64,000 nucleotides of DNA from Ursus arctos (GCF_023065955.2 NW_026622997.1:24176001-24240000), one strand, 5' to 3'; counted from the first letter of the stretch, positions 33,216 through 45,159 are shown. The notes: a model not told the origin generated them from the sequence alone. Numbers and translations: made by a program.

Positions 33216-34129
33216 AAAAACCTTATTGAAACGTCTTTCTTGATAACCCACACCTCCCTTCCCGGGTGCCAGAAAGTTTTCGATCCTTTGAATTCCAGAA
33301 GACCTTTACTTGTACCTTTCTTCAGGCGTTTCTCATTTCCAGACATCCTAGTTATTGGTGTGAACCACATGTTTTTTTCTAATTGGAAAGTCCTGGAGAA
33401 TAGTGGCTATATCATACATATCTTTGTATTCACCTCCCACATGGAATAGAGTCTGTGTTCAACAAAAAGCACTGAGACTTGTTGAAGAAATCAGATCTTG
33501 CTAGACTGATTTGCCACCCACCCTCTGAGAACAAACACTAATTGGTGTAGTAATAAAATAACAATAATTACACAGTTGATTTTTTTTTTAATGTCACCTC
33601 CATGTGCGAAATGTACAAAAATGAAATCTTACAGATACGGTCCCTCTGGTAGGTCAGATTGAGTGAAATTTAATGATAACAGTTGAATGGCATTGTAAAC
33701 AATAGTATCAATTCACTTGGAAAGCTCTTTGCATTTAAAATGCAAGCGTAAATCACCTAGAGGGCTTGGTTTCGGTTTTCCAGTTGAGTGAGACAATCAA
33801 ATGCCCAAATTTCCAGAGCGCATTGATAGCAAAAAACAAAAGACAGGCAGAAATCGTTTTTATCAACCCATCTGATGAAACATTGGCTCATAAGATTTAT
33901 AATACTACGATAAGCCTAACAAATTAGGAAATTGCCGTCTTTAGTTGAGACAAAGGTTATATTCCATGCTGTGACGTGGCAATAGAATAATGACTCTTTA
34001 CTTGCAGAAATCAGGGGTCATGAAGCTTGAATTTCTCTTTTCTGGGTCTTTTAAAACAATGGCATCATTTGCTGATCTCTGACTCAAGCCTCACTATAAA
34101 CATACAACAAAGGTTGGAGAGACATTTTA
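33216..34129. other. Repeat-free AT-rich segment
   Basis: No gene or assigned repeat. An odd-centred palindrome TTGCATTT-A-AAATGCAA lies at 33729-33745. It could hold regulatory DNA; nothing in the sequence proves it. Confidence 0.4.
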
Positions 34130-34354
34130 AATGTTATCATATTTTATTTATTTTTATTTAATTTGAAATATTTTATACATGCAGAAAATTCACAGAAGAT
34201 GAAATTTAGACACCCCATATACCCAGCATCCTGACATGATAACATTTTGCCACATTTGCAATATTTATTTTGTATTTTACATCTCATCCTTTTATGTGAT
34301 ACTCAGAATAAAATTTGTGCTCAAGCTCTGAATTCACTAAATCATTATGATTTT
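34130..34354 (-). mobile_element. Probable old L1M 3' end
   Basis: TTTATTTAATTTGAAATATTTTATACATGCAGAAAATTCACAGAAGATG and CACCCCATATACCCAGCATCC resemble the reverse complement of an L1M 3'UTR. Strongly diverged, and its boundary with the next L1 is uncertain. Confidence 0.45.
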
Positions 34355-34817
34355 TTGAATTTTATTTTTAACGTAGGCAAAATTTGTAGAGTGAAATGTA
34401 CAGTCAGTGAGTGTAAGTCCAATGACTTCTGGCAGACATTTACACCTGTGTAAACAACATCCTAATAGAAATGTACATTTTCCTCACCTTATAAAGTTCG
34501 TTTGGGCCCTGTTGCAGTCAATCGCCCTTCGAAAAGCAAATCCTCTTCTATCCCAATAGATTATTTTTGCATGTTCTTAAATGTCATTTAAATGAATTCA
34601 TATGGTGTGCAGTGATTTGTGTCTGACAACATAATGGGTTTAAGACTTATCCATGTTGTTGCGTGTTAGGAGTGTTCTTTATGTTACTTGGTAGTACTCA
34701 GTTGTATGACTATGACACAACTACTTTACCCATTCTCCTGCTGGTGGACTGTAGAATTGTTTCCAGCTTGAGATTGCTATGAATAACGTTGTGATGAGCA
34801 TTCTTGGGCAAGTCTTT
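34355..34817 (-). mobile_element. Older L1M, left part of a split element
   Basis: Reverse complement of L1M 3' sequence, including TTATCCATGTTGTTGCGTG, CTCCTGCTGGTGGACTGTAG and GAATAACGTTGTGATGAGCATTCTTG. It stops at the younger L1 and resumes at 41791 with AAATACCTAGAATGGAATTG, exactly the next piece of the L1 consensus. Confidence 0.8.
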
Positions 34818-35304
34818 CTGTGGGTACATATTTTTAATTTTTTTTTTAATTTAAGTGTAGTTGGCACACAACGTTACATTAGTTTCAGGTGTACACCTTA
34901 GTGATTTGACAAGTGTATACATTATGCTATGTTCACACAAGTGTAACCATGTGTCCGCTACATCACTGTGACAATATCATTGACCCCATTCCTTATGCCT
35001 TTTATTCCTGCGACTTACTCATTTCGTAACTGGAAGGCTGTATCACCCACCCCCCTTCACCCATTTTGCCCACCCCTCCGGCCCCCTCCTCTCTGGCAGC
35101 CGTTAGTGTGTTCTCTGTATTAATAGGTCTGATTCTGTTTTTTGCTTGATTTGTTTTGTTTTAGATTCCATTTATGAATGGAATCGTATGGTCTTTGTCC
35201 TTCTTAGTCTGACTTATTTCACTTAGCATAACTCTCCAGGTTCATCCATGTTGTCTCAGATGGCACCATCTCACCCTTTTTTGTGGCTATATTCCATAAT
35301 ATTC

Positions 35305-35306
<2 letters not shown>

Positions 35307-35348
<42 letters not shown>
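35307..35348. repeat. (GT)n microsatellite inside L1
   Basis: About 21 GT units, expanded from a short GT-rich site in the L1 3' region. It makes a spurious Val-Cys frame on the plus strand. Confidence 0.95.
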
Positions 35349-35349
<1 letters not shown>

Positions 35350-36025
35350 ACATTTTCCTGATCCATTCGTCTACTGATGGACACTTAGGTTGCTTCCACA
35401 TCTTGGCTATTATAAACAATACTGCAATAAACATAGGGGTGCATGTATCTTTTCAAAATAGCGTTTTTATTTTCTTTGGGCAAATATCCAGTAGTGGAAT
35501 TATTGGATTATATGGTATTTCTATTTTTAACTTTTTGAGGAACTTCCATACTATCCCACCAACAGTGCAAGAGGGTTCCTTTTTCTCCACATCCTCACGC
35601 GCACTTTCTTGTCATTTTGATTTTAGCCATTCTGCTGGTGTAAGGTGATATCTTGCTGTGCTTTTGATGTGCATGTCCCTGATGCTGAGTGATGTTGAGC
35701 ATCTGTCCATGTGTCTGTTGGCCATCTTCTTTGGACAAATGTCTATTCAGGTCCTCTGCGCATTTTTAAATCAAATTGTTTGGGGTTTTTTGGTGTTGTA
35801 TAAATTCTTTGTATGTTTTGGGTATTAACTATTATCAGATATACCATTTGCAAATATCTTCTCCCATTTGGTAGGTTGCCTTTTTGTTTTGTTGATGGTT
35901 CCTTCAGTGAGCAAACACTTTTTATTTTGGCGTAGTCCCAGTACTTTATTTTTGCTTTTGTTTCGCTTTCCTGGGAAGACATATCTAGAAAAATGTTACT
36001 AAGGCCAATGTCAAAGAAATTTACT

Positions 36026-36237
36026 GGGATGCCTCGGTGGCTCAGTCAGTTAAGCCTCTGACTCCTGGTTTCAGCTGAGGTTATGATCTCAGGATCCCGG
36101 GACTAAGCCCCATGTCACACTCCATGCTCATTAGGGAGTCGGCTTCTCTGCCTCTGTCTCCCTCTCCCTCTGCCCCTCCCCCTGCTCACACACCCTCTCT
36201 CTCTCAAATAAATAAATAAATAAATCTTTTTTCAAAA
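36026..36237 (+). mobile_element. SINEC inside L1 ORF2
   Basis: GGGATGCCTCGGTGGCTCAG head. Duplication AAAGAAATTTACT (36013-36025) and AAAGAAATTACT (36238-36249). Inserted after the host L1. Confidence 0.95.
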
Positions 36238-36912
36238 AAAGAAATTACTGCTTATGTTTTCTTCCAAGAGTTTTATGGTTTCAGCCTCACATTGGTTCCT
36301 TAATACATTTTGAACTTATTTTTGTTTATGATGTTAAGAAGTGGTCCAGTTTCATCCTTCTATATGTAGCCGTCCAGTTTTCCTACCACCGTTTATTAAA
36401 AAGACTATCTTTTTCCCAGTGTTTATTCTTACCTCCTTTGTCATAGATTAATTGACCATAAAAGTGTGGGTTTATTTCTGGGGTCTGTATTCTGTTCTAT
36501 TGATCTGTGTCTCTTTGGGGGCCAGAACCATACTGTTTTGATGACTACTGCTCTGTAGTATATCTTAAAACCTGCCTCCACCTCTGTTCTTTCTCAGGAT
36601 TACTTTGGCTATGTGGGGACTTCTGTGGTTCCATACACATTTTAGTATTATTTGTTCTAGCTTTGCAGAAAATGCTATTGGTCTTTTGATAGAGACTGTG
36701 TTGAATCTGTAGATTGTTTTGGGTAATATGAACATTTAACAAGATTAATTCTTCCAATTAATGAGCATGGAATATCTTTCCATTTGTTTGTCATCTTCAA
36801 TTTCTTTTATCAGTGTTTTGTGTTTTTTGGAATATAGGTCTTTCACCTCTTTGGTTAAATTTATTTCTAGGTATTTCATTCTTTTTAGTACAATTGTAAA
36901 TGGTGTTCTTTT

Positions 36913-37113
36913 TTTTTTTTTTTTAAAGATTTTATTTATTTATTCGACAGAGAGAGAGACAGCCAGCGAGAGAGGGAACACAAGCAGGGGGAGTAGGAGA
37001 GGAAGAAGCAGGCTCATAGCGGAGGAGCCTGATGTGGGGCTCGATCCCAGAACGCCGGGATCACGCCCTGAGCCGAAGGCAAACGCTTAACCGCTGTGCC
37101 ACCCAGGCGCCCC
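36913..37113 (-). mobile_element. SINEC, bear-type variant, inside L1 ORF2
   Basis: T-rich tail, CAGCCAGCGAGAGAGGGAAC, CCGGGATCACGCCCTGAG, CCACCCAGGCGCCCC. Approximate duplication TGGTGTTCTTTT (36901-36912) and TAGTGTTGTTTT (37114-37125). Confidence 0.95.
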
Positions 37114-38202
37114 TAGTGTTGTTTTCTTAAATTCTCTTTCTACTACTTCATAATTAGTGTGTAGAAACACTACAACTTTCTGGGTATTAATTTTGTATTC
37201 TGACACTTTACTGAATTTTTTTTTTTACTTCTAATAGTTTTTTGGTTTTCTATTTATAGTATCATGTCATCTACAAATAGTGACAGTTTAACTTCTTTAC
37301 CAGTATGGATGCTTCTCATTTCTTTTTCTTGTCTGCTTGCTATGACTGGGACTTCCAGTACTATGTTGAATAAAAGTGGTGAGAGTGAATGTCCTCATCT
37401 TGTTCCTGACATCAGAGGGAAACCTCTAAGATTTTTACCATTGAGTATGATGTTAGCTGTGGGTTTGTCATATATGGCCTTTGTTATGGTGAAGTATGTT
37501 CCCTGTTTTTATCATGAATAGGTGTTGAATCTTGTCAAATGCTTTTTCTGCACCTGTTGAGATGATCATATGATTTTTATCCTGTTTTGTTATGTGGTTC
37601 ATGAACTTGATTGACTTGCAAATATTGAACCATCCTTGCATCCTCAGAATAAATCCTATCTGATTGAGGTGAATGATCTTTTTAATATACTGTCGTATGA
37701 AGTTTCCTAATATTTTGTTGACGGTTTTTGCATCTGTATTCATCAGGGATCGTGACCTGTAGTTTTAATTTTTTGCAGTGTCTTTGTCTGGTTTTGGTAT
37801 CAGGGTAATGCTAGCCGTGTTGAATGTGTTTGGAAGCTTTCTGTCCTCTTCTATTTTTTGGACTAGTTTGAGGAGAATAGGTATTAACTCTTCTTTAAAT
37901 ATCTGGTAGAATTCACCTGTGAATCCACCTGGTCCTGGACTTTTATTTTTTGGTAGTTTTTTGATTACTGATTCAATTTTGTTACTTATAATTTGGTCTG
38001 TTCAGGTTTTCTATTTCTTCCTGTTTGAGTTTTTGAAGATTGTGTATTTCTAGGAATTTAATCATTTCTTCTAGGTTGTCTAGTTTGTTGGCATATAATT
38101 TTTTGTAGTATTCTCTTATAATCCTTTGTATTTCTGTGGTGTTGGTTGTTACTTCTCTCTCATTTCTGATTTTATCTATTTGGGTTCTTTTTTTTTTCTT
38201 TT

Positions 38203-38400
38203 CTTTTTTTTAAAGATTTTATTTATTTATTCGGCAGAGATAGAGACAGCCAGCGAGAGAGGGAACACAGGCAGGGGGAGTGGGAGAGGAAGAAGCAGGC
38301 TCCCAGCAGAGGAGCCTGTTGTGGGGCTCGATCCCATAATGCCGGGATCACGCCCTGAGCCGAGGGCAGACGCTTAACTGCTGTGCCACCCAGGCGCCCC
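38203..38400 (-). mobile_element. SINEC, bear-type variant, inside L1 ORF2
   Basis: Same variant as the copy at 36913. The flanks are T/C-rich (TTTTTTTTTCTTTTC and TCTTTTTCTTTTTTC), so the exact duplication cannot be fixed. Confidence 0.94.
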
Positions 38401-38503
38401 TCTTTTTCTTTTTTCTTGATGGGCCTGGCTAAGGATTTTTTCAATTTTGTTTATCTTTTCAAAGAACTGGCTCTTGGTTTCACTGATTTTTTTTCATTTT
38501 TCT

Positions 38504-38534
38504 CTTTCTTTCTTTCTTCTTTCTTTCTTTCTTA
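38504..38534. repeat. (TTTC)n tract in L1
   Basis: Short TTTC array with a TTC interruption, within the ORF2 remnant. Confidence 0.88.
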
Positions 38535-39922
38535 TTTCTATGTCATTTATTTCTGCTATCTTTATTATTTCCTTTCTTCTACTCACTTTGGGCTTTGTTC
38601 CTCTTTTTCTGGTTCCTTTAGGTGTGAGGTTAGATTGTTTATTTGAGCTTTTTCTTGTTTCTTTTAGAATGGCTTTCACTGTGTCCCAAAGATTTTGGAC
38701 CATTGTGTTTTCATTTTCATTTTCCTCCATGTATTCTTTTTTTTTTTTTTTTAATTTCTTCTCCGATTGCTTTGTTGACTCATTGGTTGTTAAGTAACAT
38801 TTTTTTTAGTCTCCACTTGTTTATGTTTTTTCCAGTTTTTTTTCTTCTGATTCATTTCTTGTTTCATACTGCTGTCATAAGAAAAGATGCATGGTATGAT
38901 TCTCATCTTCTTACATGTATTGAGGCTTCTTTTATCACCTAATATGAGTGTATTCTGGAGACTGTTTCCTATGCACTTGAAAAGATTTTGTATTCTTTTG
39001 CTTTGGAAGGAATGTTCTGTATATATCTGTTATGTCCATCAAATCCAATGTATCATTCAAAGATATTGTTTCCTTATTGATTTTCTCTCTGGATGATCTA
39101 CCCACTAATGTAAGTGAGGTGCTGAAGTCCTCTACTATTATTGTATTACCATCAATTTCTCTCTTTGTGTCTATTAATATTTGCTTTATGTACTTAAGTG
39201 CTCCAGTGTTGGGTGCATAGATATGTATAATTATTATATCCTCTTGTTGGATTGATCCCTTTTTCATTATGTAATGCCTTCCTTTGTCTCTTGTTGCAGT
39301 CTTTGTTTTAAAGTCTATTGTGTCTGATATAAACATTGCTACCCTAGCTTTTTTTCACTGCCATTTGCATAGTGAATGTTTTTCTCTCTCTCCACTTTCA
39401 GTCGGTATGTGTCTTTAGGTCCAAGGTGAGTCTCCTGTAAGCAGCAGATAGATGAGTATTGTTTTTTATGCATTCTGCCACCTTACGTTATTTGACTAGA
39501 GCACTTAGGCCACTTATATTTAATGTAATTATTGATAGTTATGTACTTGTTACCATTAAAAGTTTTTTTTTTTCTGGTTGTTTTCATAGTTCTTCTTTGT
39601 TCCTTTCTCCCCTTCTCTTGCTCTCTTTCTTTGTGACTGATGAGTTTCTGTAGTGTTATGTGTGACTTTCTTTCTCTTTATTTTTTGGTATTTGTCATAG
39701 GTTTTGGGTTTGTGGTTACCCTGATGTTCATATAGCATCCTAAATGAAGAGAACTCTATATTAATTTCATGATTATTTAAGTTCAAAGACATTCTAAAAA
39801 AAGAGAGAGAAAAGTCTTCTTTTTCTTTTTCCCCTTCTCTTCCCTTTTTACTCCTTTCTCCAGATTTTATGTGTATGTTGTCATATTTTACATCTTTTTA
39901 TTCATAATTTTTTAATGTCTAA

Positions 39923-40860
39923 TTATGGCCATTTCTTTTCCACTTGAAGAAGTCCCTTTAACATTTCTTGTAAGCCTGGTTTCGTGGTGATAAACTCCTT
40001 TATCTTTTGTTTGTCTGGGAAACTCTTTACCTCTTCTTTAAATCCAAATGATAATCTTGCCAGGTAGAATATTCTTGGTTGTAGGTTTTTCTCCTTTCGG
40101 CACTTTGAATGTATCATGCCCTGTCTTTCTAGCTTACAAAATTTCCGCTGAAAAATCAGGCTTAAGGGGTTTCCCTTTTAGGTAACTTTTTGTTTCTCTT
40201 GATGCTTTTAGGATTCTCTCTTTATCTTTAACCTTTGACATTTTAATTATTATGTGCTGTCATGTGGACCTCCTTGTGTTCATCTTGTTTGGAACTCTCT
40301 GTGCTTCCTGGATGTGGATGTGTATTTCCTTCCCTACTTTAGGGAAGTTTTTAATCATTATTTCAAGTAAGTTTTCTACACCTTTCTCTTCTTCTAATCC
40401 TGGGACCCCTATAATGTGAATATTTGTTTGCTTGGTGTTGTCCGAAAGATCTCTTAATCTATCCTTATTTTTCTTATTCTTTTCTCTTTTTGCTTTTCAT
40501 CTTGTGTGCTATACATTACCATGTCTTCTGGATCGCTGATATATTCTTCAGGATCATCTAATCTACTGTTCATTCCTCTGGAGTGTTTTTTATTTTATTT
40601 ATTGTATTCCTCAACTGCGATTGGCTCATTTTAATATTTTCTATCTCCTTATTGAAGGCCTCGTTGAGTTCTTCACTCTCTAGTCCAGTGAATACCCTTA
40701 TAATCATTACTTTAAATTCTTTATCAGGCATATTGCTATCTCTGTGCCATTTAGTTCCTTTAATGAGCTTTTTTCCCTATTCTTTCTTTTGGTGCCTATT
40801 TCTGTCTCCCCATTTTGCTTGACTTTCTGTGTTTGTTTCTATGGATTAGGCAGAATGGCT
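39923..40860 (-). pseudogene. L1 ORF1 remnant (RNA-binding chaperone)
   Basis: The minus strand translates to ORF1p-like pieces. The C-terminal block at 39923-40117 reads NLQPRIFYLARLSFGF, then SFPDKQKIKEFI and LQEMLKGLL before a stop. Upstream pieces near 40270-40480 contain TNIHIIGVP and NFPKVGKEIHIHIQEAQR in shifted frames. ORF1p normally forms trimers and coats L1 RNA. Frameshifts and stops leave no intact protein. The 5' limit is approximate. Confidence 0.8.
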
Positions 40861-40989
40861 ACTTCTCCTAAATTGAAGGAACGATCTTGTGTATGGTGTC
40901 CCCTATGTAGACAATGTGTGCTTGGGACTTTTGCCGGCTGGCTAGAGTTGTGGATGTATATGCTAGTTACTCTTCTAAACCACAGTTGT

Positions 40990-41772
40990 TGTTGTTGTTA
41001 AGAGAGAAAAGAAAATAATACTAATAATAGAAAAAATGGAATAAAAGAGGAAAAGAGAAAAGTAAAAAAGAGAAAAAAATAAAGAAAAAAGGAGAAGAAA
41101 AAGAGAGAAAAACAAAGAAAAGGGGGGGGAGAACAAAACCAAAAAGAACAAAATAAAACAAGACAAATTAAGAAAGTTTTTTAAATTAAGTTTAAAAATT
41201 CAAGTATTTTAAAATTAAAAAAGAGGGGCAGCTTGTTTTCTGTGTCCTAGCACCCCTAGGGCTGGTGTGGGCTTGCAAACCCTGGGCTTGCTGAAGTCAC
41301 AATCTCACTGTGAAGACCAGACCCACCTGTTGTGGTATCCAGATCCTGCTCTGGTCTAGGCTTTTAAGGAGGGTTGGGAGCATTAACTGTGTAGTTCTCC
41401 AGTCCCTCTGATCTGGAGGGTTTTCCTGCCACTCCTCTGCTGTGTGGCAGAGTTCTAGTGTTGTCTCTTTTATATGTGAGTTGCTCTTTTAAACTGGCTT
41501 TTTTTTTTTTTTTTTCTGTGTCCAAGGACAGAGGAATCCATTCCCAGTCCCTCAGTACTATCCTTCCCAACTGAAGCTCACGGTGTCAGAGATGAGGGTT
41601 CCCTTTGTCATTGTGTCTCCGTCTCTCTTGCTGTTCTATCTTTGGGTGTTCAGAAGCTTTTCAATCAGCCCTCAGTTCTTCTGGAGGAATTGTTCTATAA
41701 TAGGTATAATTTGGTGTGTTCTGTGGAGGAGGTGAGTTCAGAGTCTTCCTACCTTGCCAATTTGGAACAGAG
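40990..41772 (-). other. L1 5'UTR / internal promoter remnant
   Basis: This is the 5'-end region of the nested L1, about 780 bp. It holds a 200-bp A/G-rich tract (41000-41200, plus strand) and ends with the typical L1 start (minus strand ...GGCAAGGTAGGAAGACTCTG). Functional L1 5'UTRs hold a Pol II promoter; activity here is unlikely given the element's age. Confidence 0.75.
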
Positions 41773-41790
41773 CTGTGGATATATGTTTTT

Positions 41791-42510
41791 GCGGGGTTTT
41801 TTGTTTTTCATTTTTTGGGTTTGTTTGTTGTTGGTTTTAGTTAAATACCTAGAATGGAATTGCTGAGTCATAGGGAGGTATACTTTTAACTTTATGGGAC
41901 ACTGACAGATGCTTGGTGGCACCTCGTTGTGGTTTTGATTTGCATTTCCCTGATGACTAAGAGTGAGCATTTAAAAAAATCTGTTTATTTTCCATCTGTA
42001 TATCTTCTTTGGTGACGTGAATGTTCAAATTTCGACCATTTAAGAAAATCAGGTTGTTGTTTTCATATTGAAATCCATATTGAATTGTGAATATTTGAAT
42101 TTGAATTCTTACTGAATTTGTATTTTCTGGACACTGGTCTTTTATCAGATATATGATTTGCAAGTGCTTTCTCCCAGGCTGTAGCCAGTCTTTTTAGCCT
42201 CTTCATTTGCTTCTTGTAAATGGCAGAAGTTTCTAATTCTGATTAAGTCTAATTTATCAGTTCGTTCTTTTATGGGTCTTGCTTTTAGTGTCTTAAGAAA
42301 CCTTTGCCTTATTCAAGGTCACAGAGATTTTCCTCCTGTTTTCTTCTATAAGTTTTAGAGCTTTTGGTTTTATTTTTAAGTCTATGATCCACTTTGAGTT
42401 AATTCTGTGTATGTGTGAGGTATTGACTGAAGTTCATTTTTTTGCATATGGATATCCAATTGCAAAAGCAACATTTATTGAACATCTGTTAATATTATAG
42501 GTATTCCTCT
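41791..42510 (-). mobile_element. Older L1M, right part of the split element
   Basis: Continues the L1M ORF2 end: AAATACCTAGAATGGAATTG, GATTTGCATTTCCCTGATGA, TTTTATCAGATATATGATTTGC, TCTATGATCCACTTTGAGTT, GCATATGGATATCCAATTG. An A/T-rich internal patch near 42040-42110 shows local rearrangement. Confidence 0.85.
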
Positions 42511-44215
42511 CTGTATTTTTTTTAAATTGTTGCCCTAGGGTTCATATTATGCATTCTTAATTTATCACAGTCCATTTAAATTAATATTATACCACTTCAC
42601 ATAAACTATGAAAATCTTACAATAGTATAATTCCATACACCCCCATTCCATCCTTTATGAATTGCCATATATTTTACTTCTATATATATTATAAAATTCA
42701 CAACCCTATGTTATTATAAAGAGTCAATTTTCTTTTAAAGAAATTTTTAAAATTTCAAAAGGCAGGTGTTTTTTTTTTTTTTAACTTACCCACATAGTTA
42801 CTCTGCCTGGTAGTATTGATTTCTGTCTGTATAACTAAGTTTCCATCAGTTATCATTTCCCTTTAGTCTGAAGAACTTCCTTTAGCATTTCTTGGAGTGA
42901 AGATCTGCTGGTTATGAATTCTCTCAACTTTCTTTTTTCTAGCAATTTTTTAAACCTCATTTATGAAAGGCTCTTTTCCCTGACTATAGAATTCGAGGTT
43001 GCCTGTGTTTTATAGATCTCATTCCATTGTTTTCTGGCTTTCATTGTTTTCTAGGAGTAATCATCATACATAATTCTTACCTCTGTTCCCTGATAGACAA
43101 TGTGTCTTTCTTTCCCCTCTGAATGTTTTACAGCTTTATCTTTGATTTTTACTTCTTTGACTATGATATACCTAGGTATGATTTTCTTGATGATTGATGT
43201 CTTTTATCAGTTTTCAAAAATTCTCAGCTACTGTTGCTCTATTTTTTTTCCTATTGTCTCCCCTCTCCTGCTATATCATCATTTACACTACGTTAGATGA
43301 CTTTATATTGTCCCACAGGTCACTGAGGCTTTGCTTATTTTTATTTCAATCTTCTTTCTCTGTTCATCAGTTTGGAAAATTTCTCTTGAACTTTCTTCAA
43401 AGTCATTGGCACTTTTTTCTCTAGTGTCCAATCTGCTGTTAAGCTTATCCCAGGGATCTTTTATTTCAGATATTGTATTTTTCAGCTTAGTATTTCCATT
43501 GGTTCTTTTTTATAGTTTTTATATCTTGACTGAGATTCCCCATCGCTTACTTCACATTTATTCATGTTTTCTTTCACATCCTTAAACATATTATAATAGG
43601 TTTTTTAAAATCCACTTCTGCTAATCCTAACATCTGAGCCATTTTGGGATCTGTTCCCATTTTTTCCCCTTGATTACAGATCATACCATCTACTTCCTTG
43701 AAAGTCTAGTAATCTTTGATTGCATGCTAGACATTGTAGATGATGCCTCGTAGGGAGAATTGATTATATGTTTCTTCTTTTAAAGGGTGTTGAGTTTTGT
43801 TTTGGTAGCAGTTCCATAATTAGTTAGTCTTGATCTAGTCAGACTTTGTTTGAGTTTTCTCAGGGTGGTCTATTGCTGGTTTTGTTCTGTGTCCTAGGGT
43901 ATGGCCCTTACTCTAGGATATAGATTTTATTCATAAGATATGGCTTTATAGGGTCTTGATCTAATGCCTTCTGTTTTCATTGAGGATTCTCCACTCTGAC
44001 TGGGCCACAATCCCAGTGTCTTCAAGCTCTGTGTGATATTTGATATCTCTCTTCAGTCCTCAGCCTCCCACCAACAGGATTCATAGAGTCAAGACCAGTC
44101 CATGCACCTCTCAGGGGAATCTCCATGCAGATTTCTTGGGCCCAACTCTGTGTAGCTCCTTCCTTTCGCTGGCTGTGCCCCTACCAGTTCTAGCTGCCTC
44201 CAAAACACTTTTTGA
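42511..44215 (-). mobile_element. HAL1-like / L1ME-type element
   Basis: Reverse complement of a LINE with ORF1-like and UTR sequence but no ORF2. Markers are TTGTTGCCCTAGGGTTCATA, GAACTTCCTTTAGCATTTCTTG, CTATAGAATTCGAGGTTG, CCAATCTGCTGTTAAGCTTATCC, GCTAATCCTAACATCTGAGCC and TTTGATTGCATGCTAGACATTG. HAL1 is a half-length LINE known to lack ORF2. The family name is my best match. Confidence 0.65.
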
Positions 44216-44560
44216 ATAATAGCAGTAATACTGGGTAGCTCTTTCTTGTTTCTGATTTTAATGAGAATTTCTTTAATATTTCATTATTTGTTACTTTCCA
44301 ATAAATACTCTATCTTGTTTAGGAATTCCCTTCCATTTTCATTTTACTTAGAGATTTTACTATGAATGCCTACTACTGAATTGTATCAATTACTCTCCTA
44401 TCATGCAACGGTATAATCCTATATTTTCCCCTTACTTTATTAATGGAATATGTTATGTTGATAAAAGTCCTAATGCTCAGTCATTCCTTGATTTCTGTAA
44501 TAAATTCTTATTTTATATACTATTAGGTATGCTTTTCAATGTTCAGGCCCTTAGCATTCA
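44216..44560 (-). mobile_element. L1M ORF2 fragment
   Basis: TTTTAATGAGAATTTCTTTAATATTTCATTATT and TTACTTTATTAATGGAATATGTTATGTTGATA follow the reverse complement of an L1M RT region. It is old and its ends are uncertain. Confidence 0.55.
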
Positions 44561-44606
44561 ACTTGTTGAAGTAGAATAATAAGCCTTAAAATTTAGGATG
44601 CTTTTA

Positions 44607-44775
44607 GGGGTGCCTGAGTGGCTCAGTCAGTTAAGCATCTGACTCTTGATCTCAGCTCAGGTCTTGATCTCAGGGTCATGAGTTCAAGCCCCATGTTCAG
44701 CTCCATGCTGGGCATGGAGCCTCCTATATATCTATACACATATGTATAGATATATATGCACACATATGTATATAT
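44607..44775 (+). mobile_element. SINEC with (TA)n tail
   Basis: GGGGTGCCTGAGTGGCTCAG head. The 3' part after GGCATGGAGCCT is replaced by TATATATC/CACATATG repeats. Duplication GATGCTTTT at about 44597-44605 and 44776-44784. Confidence 0.92.
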
Positions 44776-44933
44776 GATGCTTTTTTAAAAAAAAAAGAAA
44801 ACACTTATTAAGTTTCATTCACTTTCTTTTACTTAAATGTACAAAGGCAAGTTGATTATTAACAGTGAAAAGAAGTTTGTACTGCATTTCTGTACTTAGG
44901 CTTTTAAGGAGATTACGTATTTGTGTCAGCTTT

Positions 44934-44980
44934 ATTGAAGCATAATTGATGACAGCTGCACATTAGAGACTGAGCTGATA
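44934..44980 (-). mobile_element. Short L1M 3' tip
   Basis: AGCTTTATTGAAGCATAATTGATGACAGCTGCACATT matches the reverse complement of L1M 3' termini (TTTATTGAGGTATAATTGACATA). Very short. Confidence 0.5.
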
Positions 44981-44984
44981 CTAT

Positions 44985-45125
44985 GACGTGAACAGCATTT
45001 AGAATCCTAAGCTCTGCCACTTAGGAACCAAGTGACCTTGTTTAAGTCATTGCTTCAGTTGCCTTCTTTGTGAAAGGGAGGCGAAGTCATATCTACCCTG
45101 CAAGGTTTGGGTTATTGTACAATGT
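44985..45125 (+). mobile_element. MIR
   Basis: TCCTAAGCTCTGCCACTTAG, CAAGTGACCTTGTTTAAGTCATTGCTTCAG and TTCTTTGTGAAAGGGAGGC follow the MIR core in order. Confidence 0.7.
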
Positions 45126-45159
45126 TAGCAGCATTTTTTTTCCAGAATCACTCCACTGT

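Larger units (their letters stand above)
35350..39560 (-). pseudogene. L1 ORF2 remnant (endonuclease-reverse transcriptase)
   Basis: Translation of the minus strand gives clear ORF2p blocks in several frames. The endonuclease part lies at 38935-39336 (GSIQQEDIIIIHIYAPNTGA, then SSREKINKETISLNDTLD). The RT part lies at 37468-37743, with catalytic motif A reading TGAEKAFD, so the usual Asp is Gly (codon 37552-37554). The FVDDM catalytic motif near 37257-37275 keeps both Asp residues but meets a stop two codons after it (TAT to TAA). Three SINECs interrupt the region. The normal protein is about 1,275 aa and drives target-primed reverse transcription. This copy cannot encode it. Confidence 0.9.
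34836..41772 (-). mobile_element. Nearly full-length L1 inserted in an older L1
   Basis: On the minus strand it runs from a 5'UTR (41772 leftward, with GGAAGACTCTGAACTCACCT near its start) through ORF1 and ORF2 to a 3'UTR near 34850. The flanks CTGTGGGTACATATTTTT (34818-34835) and CTGTGGATATATGTTTTT (41773-41790) form an 18-bp target duplication with three transitions. Without three later SINECs the element is about 6.3 kb, full length for L1. Both ORFs are broken, so it is inactive. The UTR type suggests a moderately old carnivore/L1MA-like subfamily. Confidence 0.9.

Noticed and set aside
37264..37521. Plus-strand frame that looks like a membrane protein
   Set aside because: It is the antisense strand of L1 ORF2; the hydrophobic look is a known artefact of reading L1 backwards.
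38383..38942. Phe/Ser/Leu-rich frames suggestive of transmembrane proteins
   Set aside because: T/C-rich antisense L1 ORF2 sequence plus (TTTC)n; low complexity, not a gene.
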